Part shown: in pieces, positions 1-5,415 of the stretch
Numbering within the stretch: the first letter of the stretch is position 1
Layout: each line of letters starts with the position of its first letter
Assembly (NCBI GenBank): GCA_021783935.1
Contig: JAJXTK010000329.1
Span: 1 to 7,247 of the forward strand
Length of the DNA: 7,247 bases
Direction: 5' to 3'
From: Myxococcales bacterium
Lineage (GTDB): Bacteria; Myxococcota_A; Polyangia; Polyangiales; JADJMO01
Program-made: the position numbers and the translations under genes
The notes under the pieces: model-generated
Told to the model about the DNA's origin: nothing
Seen by the model: only the letters and a program-made list of their open reading frames with translations
Databases searched by the model: none

Positions 1-181
1 TCGCGGGGTCGTCGGCGCGCGCTGCGAGAGGCTCGGCGCCGGCCCGGACGGTGGCGTGATCGCCGCGGGCGAAGGCGTCGACGAGCCGATCGAGCTCCGG
101 GTCGCGAGGAAACTTGGCTGCGAACGCCGGACGCTCGCGCGCCGGATCGCGCGACGGCGAGAGCAGCTTCGCGAGATCCAT
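1..181 (-). CDS. Hypothetical protein, N-terminal part (cut by window edge)
   Basis: An open minus-strand frame of 60 codons begins at ATG (complement of 179-181) and is still open at the left edge, so only the N-terminus is visible. It begins MDLAKLLSPSRDPARERPAF and continues through FPRDPELDRLVDAFARGDHA to an Ala/Arg-rich helical stretch. Codon third positions are almost all G or C, and the composition is a balanced mix of hydrophobic, acidic and basic residues, unlike the Arg-rich plus-strand frame over the same bases. There is no signal peptide or membrane segment in the visible part. The pattern of charged, Ala/Leu-rich helices suggests a helical, perhaps TPR-like, cytoplasmic start, but I do not recognise the family. 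It is divergent from the lipoprotein gene starting at 276, with 94 bp between the starts. No strong Shine-Dalgarno is seen, so the start is probable rather than certain. Confidence 0.68.
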   Translation of the reverse strand, partial: MDLAKLLSPSRDPARERPAFAAKFPRDPELDRLVDAFARGDHATVRAGAEPLAARADDPA

Positions 182-216
182 GCGCGCTCGCTCGTAGCAC
201 GTTTGGGGCGCGGCGA

Positions 217-246
217 GCGACGCCGGGGGCGCTGGCCCGGCGTCGC
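217..246. promoter_or_regulatory. 11-bp perfect inverted repeat between divergent genes
   Basis: GCGACGCCGGG at 217-227 is matched exactly by its reverse complement CCCGGCGTCGC at 236-246, with an 8-nt loop (228-235). It lies between the divergent starts at 181 and 276 and ends 9 nt before the GAGGGGG Shine-Dalgarno-like run at 256-262. It could be an operator shared by both promoters or a hairpin in the leader of the 276 gene that limits ribosome access. A short CTTT follows it, too little for a convincing terminator. Confidence 0.5.
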
Positions 247-275
247 CTTTCCGCCGAGGGGGCTACCATGGGCAC

Positions 276-3035
276 ATGCGACGCACGCTGGCCCTCGCGC
301 TCCTTCCGCTCGCTCTACTCGGTTGCAGCTCCAAGAGCCCGTCCGCGTCCGCCGACGCCGGCGGCGGGGTCGATCTCGACGAGTGGATCGCGCAGCTACC
401 GCAGTCGTGCGCCTTCGACTGCCAGAACGGCTGCCCCGACGAGGCGACCGGCCCGTTCGTCTGCCCTTCGATGGGCGAGTGGGCGAGCCTGCCGCACGAC
501 CCCGCGGCGTGCGGCGCCGGGCCGACGACGCCCACGCCGACCAGCGGCCAGTGCGCCATCGGCGCGCCGACGGGCGAGGCGCTCGCCAAGGCCGGCCCGA
601 TCGCGGGGCAGACCAACCAGTGGGTGCTGCCGGACGGCCACCGCATGACTCCGGCCGGCAGCGAGGCCCTGCTGGTCGACGACACGCACGTCGGCGGCTT
701 CCCCGTCTCGATCGCGAAGGTCCCGGCGACCAACCTGGCGCTCGTCGTCGACGCGGGCTTCGGCGACCACCTGGTGCGCTCGATCGATCTCGCCGCGCTC
801 GCCGCCAACACGACCGCGGTCATCCGATCGACGCTCCTGGTGCCGCGCGCGAACTGGGGGATCGCGATCGTCGCGGGCTCCACGGCCGGCACGCACCGCG
901 CGTTCGTCGCGGGGGGCGACTCGGGCAAGATCAACGTGATCGACGTCGACGACGCGAGCGGCGCGCTGACGGCCGCGACGCCCATCGATCTCGGCATGCA
1001 ATCGGGCACGCCGTTCTTCTCGCAGGGGCTCGCGGTCAGCGCCGACGGCAAGCGGCTCGTCGTCGGCAGCGTGAACGCCCCCGACACCGCGATCGTGTCG
1101 CTCGAGGCCAGCAACTTCGGCGCCGTCGTCTCGCGCCCGAGCCTCGGCGGCGCCGAGCAGTACGGCGCGTTCGTCGACCCCGCCGACACGACCGGCGAGG
1201 TCGCCTACGTGCCGTTGTGGGGCGGCTCGCGCGTCGTCGCGCTCGACCTCGCGACCGGCACGGTGAAGCAGACGATCCCGACGGCCAAGAACCCCGAGGG
1301 GATCGCGTTCCTCGACGCGCGCTGGATGGTGGTCGCCGACGCCGACGGCGACGCGCTCACGATCGTCGATCGCGTCGCGGCGGCGGCCGTCGCGACGGTG
1401 CCGATCGCGCAGCCGCAAGGCACTACCCCGGCGCGCGGCTACGCGCCGAGCGCGCTCACCTGGGACGCCACGGCCAAGCGGCTCTACGTGGCCGAGGCGA
1501 TCCTGAACGCGGTCGAGGTCTTCGACGTGGACGTGTCGGGGGCCCAGCCGCTGCTCACCTCGCGCGGGCGGCTGCCGACGTCGTGGTGGCCGACCGACCT
1601 GGCGATCGACGCCGCCTCCGGACGGCTGCTGGTGCTCGCCGGCCGCGGGCACGGCGTCGGCACCGGGCGCACCGGCAAGCGCTTCGGCCCCGGCTACGGC
1701 GAGATCGCCGAGAGCATGCACGGCAGCGTCGAGTCGATCGATCTCACGGCGCTCGACGCGGCGTCGCTCGCGACGTTCAGCGCCCAGGTGCAGAAGAACG
1801 CCGACCTCGCGGACGTCGGCGGCTACCCCGCGCCGAGCTGCCCCGCCGGCGTCGACGACTTCCCGGTGCCGGTCACCAACACCCAAGGGGCGTCGAAGCA
1901 GATCCGGCACGTCGTCTTCATCGTCCGCGAGAACAAGAACTTCGACGGCGTCTTCGGCGATCTCGGCGGCGCCGTCGACGGCCACGCCGACCTCGTGCTC
2001 GACCCCGGCCAGATGCCCGCGCTGTACCCGAATTTCCGGGGCATCGCGAAGACGTGGACCGCCGCGGACAACTACTACACCGACGCCGAGTACTCGAACC
2101 AAGGGCACGTCTGGACGACCTACGGCCGCACGACGGACTACACCGAGCGCACCTGGATGATCGGCGCCGCGGGCTACGGGCGCACCGCGGGCGGCGGCGT
2201 GACGGTCGCGGGGCGCGCCGAGGAGGGCTCGGTCTTCGAGTGGCTGCTCGCGCAGAAGATCCCGTTCGACGTCCTCGGCGAGGGGACCGGGCTGCCGGCC
2301 GTGCCGACCGACGGCTCGCGCAACCCGCTCGACCTGAACTACCCGGGCATCGCGCAGAACATCGGGCTCGAGGACGTCACCAAGAGCTGCTACTTCGCGG
2401 CGCGCGCGCGCGTGAAGTGCGACCTGAACGGGTTCGTCTACATGACGCTGCCGAACGATCACACCTTCGGCGGCAGCGGCGGTCGCCCGACCCCCGAGAC
2501 GATGATCGCCGTCAACGACGAGGCCACCGGCGACGTGCTCGACGCGCTCGGCCGCTCGCCGTTCTGGAAGGACACCCTCGTGATCGTCACCGAGGACGAC
2601 CCGCAGGACGGCGCCGATCACGTGGATCTGCACCGCACGCCGATCATCTTCGCGGGGCCGTGGGTGAAGAAGGGGTACGTCGCGCACGGCCACTACGACG
2701 TCGCCTCGCTCATCAAGCTCTTCGCCCACCTGAACGGGCTCCCCTACCCGAACGAGGTCGTCGCGCGCGCGCCGCTGCCGCTCGAGATGTTCACCTCGAC
2801 GCCCGACTACGCGACCTGGACGGCGATCGCGCGCACGTGGCCGCGCGCGTGCAACGCGTCGAGCTCGGCGTTCGCCTACGAGGCGGCGGGGTGGGACTTC
2901 AGCGACGTGGACGAGCAGCCCGGTCTCGGCGCGCAGGTGCGCCGAATGCTTGGCGCCTCGCCGACCGAGCGCGGGCCGCTGCTGCAGAAGGTCGCCGGGG
3001 CGCCGCCTCGCGCGAGCGCGCGAGAGGACGACTGA
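276..3035 (+). CDS. Bifunctional YncE-type beta-propeller / alkaline-phosphatase-fold phosphoesterase lipoprotein
   Basis: A 919-residue predicted lipoprotein. Residues 1-17 (MRR, a Leu/Ala core, then LLGC) form a lipoprotein signal with Cys17 as the lipidated residue; Ser18 favours outer-membrane sorting. A short Ser/Ala linker and a small Cys-containing segment (about 40-80) follow. Residues ~138-461 contain repeated strand blocks of YVTN/YncE type, such as RVVALDLATGTVKQTIP and RLYVAEAILNAVEVFDV. From ~540 an alkaline-phosphatase-superfamily phosphoesterase domain (PF04185-like) begins with RENKNFD (551-557) and continues with ADNYYTDAEYSNQGHVW (597-613) and EDDPQDGADHVDLHRTP (773-789); these acidic and His residues probably bind metal and phosphate. 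The substrate is unknown. ATG 276 is chosen because it opens the signal peptide; GAGGGGG (256-262) is 13 nt upstream, rather far. An out-of-frame ATG at 268 is closer to it. The gene is followed 20 bp later by the membrane-protein gene, a likely operon. The fold assignment is firm; the reaction is inferred. Confidence 0.9.
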   Translation: MRRTLALALLPLALLGCSSKSPSASADAGGGVDLDEWIAQLPQSCAFDCQNGCPDEATGPFVCPSMGEWASLPHDPAACGAGPTTPTPTSGQCAIGAPTGEALAKAGPIAGQTNQWVLPDGHRMTPAGSEALLVDDTHVGGFPVSIAKVPATNLALVVDAGFGDHLVRSIDLAALAANTTAVIRSTLLVPRANWGIAIVAGSTAGTHRAFVAGGDSGKINVIDVDDASGALTAATPIDLGMQSGTPFFSQGLAVSADGKRLVVGSVNAPDTAIVSLEASNFGAVVSRPSLGGAEQYGAFVDPADTTGEVAYVPLWGGSRVVALDLATGTVKQTIPTAKNPEGIAFLDARWMVVADADGDALTIVDRVAAAAVATVPIAQPQGTTPARGYAPSALTWDATAKRLYVAEAILNAVEVFDVDVSGAQPLLTSRGRLPTSWWPTDLAIDAASGRLLVLAGRGHGVGTGRTGKRFGPGYGEIAESMHGSVESIDLTALDAASLATFSAQVQKNADLADVGGYPAPSCPAGVDDFPVPVTNTQGASKQIRHVVFIVRENKNFDGVFGDLGGAVDGHADLVLDPGQMPALYPNFRGIAKTWTAADNYYTDAEYSNQGHVWTTYGRTTDYTERTWMIGAAGYGRTAGGGVTVAGRAEEGSVFEWLLAQKIPFDVLGEGTGLPAVPTDGSRNPLDLNYPGIAQNIGLEDVTKSCYFAARARVKCDLNGFVYMTLPNDHTFGGSGGRPTPETMIAVNDEATGDVLDALGRSPFWKDTLVIVTEDDPQDGADHVDLHRTPIIFAGPWVKKGYVAHGHYDVASLIKLFAHLNGLPYPNEVVARAPLPLEMFTSTPDYATWTAIARTWPRACNASSSAFAYEAAGWDFSDVDEQPGLGAQVRRMLGASPTERGPLLQKVAGAPPRASAREDD

Positions 3036-3042
3036 TCGAGTA

Positions 3043-3047
3043 GAAGG
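3043..3047 (+). promoter_or_regulatory. Ribosome binding site for the four-helix membrane protein
   Basis: GAAGG lies 8 nt before ATG 3056, inside the 20-bp gap after the stop at 3033-3035. It fixes this start and supports translation from a transcript shared with the phosphoesterase gene. Confidence 0.6.
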
Positions 3048-3055
3048 TCCCTCGC

Positions 3056-3463
3056 ATGGCCTCCTGGAGCGGCTGGCTCGCCGCGCTCTTCATCGTCGTC
3101 GCAGCGAGCGTGCCCGTCCTCTATCGCCTGCGTGAAGGCAAGCGCGCCGCGCTCGGCACGCCGCCGCTCCGGGCGCACGTCCTGCTCGGGCTCGCCACCT
3201 CGATCGCGACCTTCGTGCACACGGGGCTGGTCCTGCCGGAGCTCGGCTCCGAGGCGGCCGTCGGCGCGGGCGGCTACGCCTTCGCGGCGGGCGCCGTCGC
3301 GTTCCTGGTCATGATCGCGCACGGCGGGCTCGGCCTCGGCCTGCGCGATCCGAAGCGGAAGGATCGCGCACGGCAGCGTCGACGCCACGCGACGACGGCG
3401 GCGATCCTCGCGGCGATCGTGATCGCGCACGTCGTGCTGCTGATGCGCGCGCGCATGGGCTGA
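3056..3463 (+). CDS. Four-helix membrane protein with two-haem b-type cytochrome histidine pattern
   Basis: A 135-residue protein with four hydrophobic helices at about 5-23, 38-60, 74-96 and 111-130. The loops after helices 1 (RLREGKR) and 3 (DPKRKDRARQRRR) are strongly basic and so cytoplasmic; the loop after helix 2 is acidic and so periplasmic. Helix 2 has His41 and His55, and helix 4 has His111 and His125, each pair 14 apart. That is the spacing of the axial ligands in the two-haem four-helix bundle of cytochrome b. His41/His111 fall at the cytoplasmic side and His55/His125 toward the periplasm. His89 in helix 3 is extra. I do not recognise a named family; haem binding is inferred from geometry. 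There are no Cys residues and no soluble domain, so any electron donor or acceptor is a separate protein. It has a good ribosome binding site and is probably cotranscribed with the upstream lipoprotein gene. Confidence 0.85.
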   Translation: MASWSGWLAALFIVVAASVPVLYRLREGKRAALGTPPLRAHVLLGLATSIATFVHTGLVLPELGSEAAVGAGGYAFAAGAVAFLVMIAHGGLGLGLRDPKRKDRARQRRRHATTAAILAAIVIAHVVLLMRARMG

Positions 3464-3668
3464 CGGGTTCTTGACCACCCAGAGCGCTCGCGCCGACTCG
3501 ACGGGCGAATCGTGGGGCGCGTAGGGTCCAGCTTCGAGATTCGACCCTACGTAGCGGAGCCATGAAGCCATCAGGTCAATATTACCCCCCCCGGTAGGGG
3601 GCCATGCCAGCCGCGTCAGCCAGTGGGAAATAGAGCGCCTCGAGCCATGCGACGATCCGCCGAGGCGC
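3464..3668. other. Intergenic region with inverted repeat and C8/G5 tract
   Basis: This gap holds the 9-bp inverted repeat at 3520-3551 and then a short A/T-rich patch (TCAATATTA, about 3576-3584) directly before eight C (3585-3592), GGTA and five G (3597-3601). The C and G runs can pair as a short hairpin, and TACC...GGTA flanks the C-run symmetrically. The A/T patch is the only obvious candidate for a -10 element before the cysteine-rich gene; I find no matching -35. Two tiny frames, at 3562 (11 codons) and 3604 (9 codons), lack support as genes. Confidence 0.4.
3520..3551. repeat. 9-bp perfect inverted repeat downstream of the membrane-protein gene
   Basis: CGTAGGGTC (3520-3528) and GACCCTACG (3543-3551) are exact reverse complements around a 14-nt loop. 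The repeat lies 56 nt after the stop at 3463 and 117 nt before the next gene. No T-run follows, so an intrinsic terminator is doubtful. Alternatives are a factor-dependent terminator hairpin protecting the upstream mRNA, or an operator for the downstream gene. Confidence 0.45.
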
Positions 3669-5087
3669 TTGTGGAGGATCGCCCGCGCGATGACGGCGGC
3701 GCTTGGTTGTCTCTCACTCGTCGTCGCCACCGAGTGCCTCGCGAGCTGCGGCCCCACCCTTCCCTCGACGTGCCAAGGCTGCGGACCCGACCAGGCCAGA
3801 GACTGTTCTGGCAACTGCGTGACCCCGGTCGAGGTGGGAAGTGCGTGCTCGATCGACCCGTGCGCGCCGAACGGCCAATGCGTCTCGGGCGCCCGCTGCG
3901 TCACGTCCTATAACTTCCTCGGTGACAATGGGATGGGCGTCTGCGATCGACAGCTCGCCGTCATGCCCACCACAGCCTGCGCCTACGAGGCCGGTGGCGA
4001 AGATCCGTGCGCCTGGGGACCGGCGGGCGTCGGCTGGGAGGCCCGCGCCTTCTTCTGCTCGCCCCCCAAGTGCGGCGGCCCAAGCGTCTGCACGCGCGCC
4101 GGCGGCGTCGGGGATCCCTGCGACGGCGTGATGGAGCTGCCCCAAACGACCTCCGCATGTCAGCCGTGCGCGCCGGGCCTCGCATGCCAAGACGGTCACT
4201 GCTTCAAGCGCTGCAACAACTCCAGCGATTGCGACTGCGTACATGGATCGAGCTGTGCGGGTCCGAGCCTTCCCACGGACCCGCTGGCGCCACCAGGCGC
4301 GTGCGTCTCGTGCTCGAGCCTGCGGCAGTCGTGCGATCGCGGGCACCCCTGCTGCGACGGAAGCCTCTGCGGGGCTCCCGGCTGCGACCCGACCCCGAAC
4401 ACCACCTGCATGGGAATCGTTGGAACGTGCTGCCGCGCCACCGGAGAACCCTGCAGCGCCAGAGGCGACTGTTGCGGCGCGAGCAGCTGCAGGGCCGGAC
4501 GCTGCGAGAAGTGCATCGTGCGCGATGCGGGACAGTGCTGGAGCGACGACGATTGCTGCTCGGGGCTCTCATGCATTGGCAATGTCTGTCGAAAGCGCTG
4601 CGTGCCCGGCGGTACTTGCGATACCGGCCAAAAGGGAGCGTGCCAGGCTGGCGTCTATGTGTGTCCCAGCGAATACGTCGATCCCGTCTGCCAGCGCATG
4701 GTCGGTCCGACCTCGGAGGACTGCAGCGGTGCCGACAGAGACTGCGACGGCACCGCCAACGACATCCCGGCAACTGCGTGCCAGGCCCATCCACCCGAAT
4801 GCGAGAAGGCCTATCCGGAGGGAATTCAAGGTGTCTGGAAATGCGAGAACGGACAACAGGTGTGCGACGCGACGGGCTACTACTGCAAAGTGCCTGGGAC
4901 CAAGACGATCAATGGGCAGTACTGCGGCTCCGGGCCCGGAGGGCCTTGCCCTGGTCTTCGCCTGAGCGAATGCGCTCCGCACCTCGGATGCGCCATGACG
5001 GTCTGCACACTTGTCGATGCGTGCAGTCCACACGAGATTCCCGCGTGCTGGCTCCCCAAGGACAACGGATACTGCTTGCCCATGTGA
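3669..5087 (+). CDS. Cysteine-rich predicted lipoprotein with Dickkopf-like CC repeats and a MopE-like metal-binding motif
   Basis: A 472-residue product (TTG start) with about 67 cysteines. Starting at TTG 3669 gives an Arg-containing n-region (MWRIARAM), a hydrophobic core and the lipobox LASC at residue 27. ATG 3690, with GGAGG 12 nt upstream (3673-3677), also works but leaves the signal without a basic residue, so the start is uncertain. Three copies of a CC-x-G-x2-C unit occur at residues 228-234, 268-274 and 296-302, in the style of Dickkopf/colipase-like small disulfide folds. Residues 350-365 (EDCSGADRDCDGTAND) match the acidic DxDCDG pattern of the myxobacterial putative metal-binding motif seen in MopE-like proteins. 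I expect a disulfide-rich surface protein, perhaps binding metal or another surface molecule; no enzyme motif is visible. Third codon positions carry visibly more A/T than in the phosphoesterase gene, suggesting faster evolution or later acquisition. It stands alone, with long gaps on both sides. Confidence 0.85.
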   Translation: MWRIARAMTAALGCLSLVVATECLASCGPTLPSTCQGCGPDQARDCSGNCVTPVEVGSACSIDPCAPNGQCVSGARCVTSYNFLGDNGMGVCDRQLAVMPTTACAYEAGGEDPCAWGPAGVGWEARAFFCSPPKCGGPSVCTRAGGVGDPCDGVMELPQTTSACQPCAPGLACQDGHCFKRCNNSSDCDCVHGSSCAGPSLPTDPLAPPGACVSCSSLRQSCDRGHPCCDGSLCGAPGCDPTPNTTCMGIVGTCCRATGEPCSARGDCCGASSCRAGRCEKCIVRDAGQCWSDDDCCSGLSCIGNVCRKRCVPGGTCDTGQKGACQAGVYVCPSEYVDPVCQRMVGPTSEDCSGADRDCDGTANDIPATACQAHPPECEKAYPEGIQGVWKCENGQQVCDATGYYCKVPGTKTINGQYCGSGPGGPCPGLRLSECAPHLGCAMTVCTLVDACSPHEIPACWLPKDNGYCLPM

Positions 5088-5101
5088 GACCTACAATGCC
5101 C

Positions 5102-5117
5102 AGCCTTCTTCGAGGCT
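5102..5117 (+). terminator. Possible terminator hairpin after the cysteine-rich lipoprotein gene
   Basis: AGCCT (5102-5106) pairs with AGGCT (5113-5117) around TCTTCG, and a T-G pair can extend the stem. It begins 15 nt after the stop at 5087. No T-run follows, so it is only a weak candidate for an intrinsic terminator and may simply protect the mRNA 3' end. Confidence 0.3.
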
Positions 5118-5343
5118 CGCGTCCGATGTACGCCACCTCGCCGGCGCGGTTCAACCCGTTCAACCCCACTCGCCACGAGGCGTGGGCTTTAGGCGCGCTG
5201 GGCGCAACGGCGAAGCGTGCAGCAAGTGGGTCAACCCTCGTCCTCGATCCCGCCGCGGTTGCCTGCGGCTCTTTCCCTGTCGCGGCGCTTCAGCCCTCGC
5301 GCGGGAGGATTCCCGCGAACCCCGGCGAGAAGAGGGCGCGTCT

Positions 5344-5356
5344 GACCTCCGAGGTC
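5344..5356. promoter_or_regulatory. 13-bp operator-like palindrome upstream of the FGE-like lipoprotein gene
   Basis: GACCTC (5344-5349) and GAGGTC (5351-5356) form a perfect 6-bp dyad around a single C. It lies 59 nt before the preferred start at 5416 and 14 nt before an alternative in-frame ATG at 5371. Size and placement fit a binding site for a dimeric regulator, but no promoter elements can be placed confidently around it. Confidence 0.35.
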
Positions 5357-5415
5357 CGAGATCGCGGTCGATGGCTCGCCGAGCCACGCCGACTCCCTTC
5401 GCACGAGATGCGCGC

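Larger units (their letters stand above)
5088..5415. other. 328-bp intergenic region with short repeats and palindromes
   Basis: Besides the hairpin at 5102-5117, this stretch holds a tandem 9-bp repeat GTTCAACCC (5149-5157 and 5158-5166), with a further TCAACCC inside the partly symmetric GGGTCAACCC near 5226-5235. It also has a 7-bp hairpin, CGCGGGA/TCCCGCG with GGAT loop (5300-5317), and the palindrome at 5344-5356. An open frame runs through it in phase with the downstream gene, but its content is Arg/Ser/Pro-rich with no recognisable domain, and the signal peptide lies at the 3' end. I read it as an untranslated leader. Confidence 0.45.

Noticed and set aside
396..2729. 777-codon minus-strand frame opposite the phosphoesterase gene
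   Set aside because: Low-complexity Arg/Val/Asp/Gly-rich translation typical of the antisense of a GC-rich gene; no start context or recognisable domain.
56..3043. 995-codon plus-strand frame overlapping the phosphoesterase gene
   Set aside because: Its translation is almost entirely Arg, Ala, Gly and Asp with no domain or signal, and it is the alternate frame of a G/C-third-position gene whose own frame carries clear motifs.
3562..3633. Leader peptides of 11 and 9 codons (ATG 3562 and ATG 3604)
   Set aside because: Ribosome-binding spacing is poor, there are no runs of regulatory codons, and no attenuator hairpin with a T-run follows.
2876..3904. 342-codon minus-strand frame spanning the membrane-protein gene and neighbouring gaps
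   Set aside because: It is antisense to a gene with clear membrane helices and a ribosome binding site, and its composition changes with the gene boundaries on the other strand.
5011..5415. Extending the FGE-like protein upstream to 5011
   Set aside because: The extension overlaps the preceding gene, is Arg/Pro/Ser-rich with no domain, and would bury the signal peptide internally.
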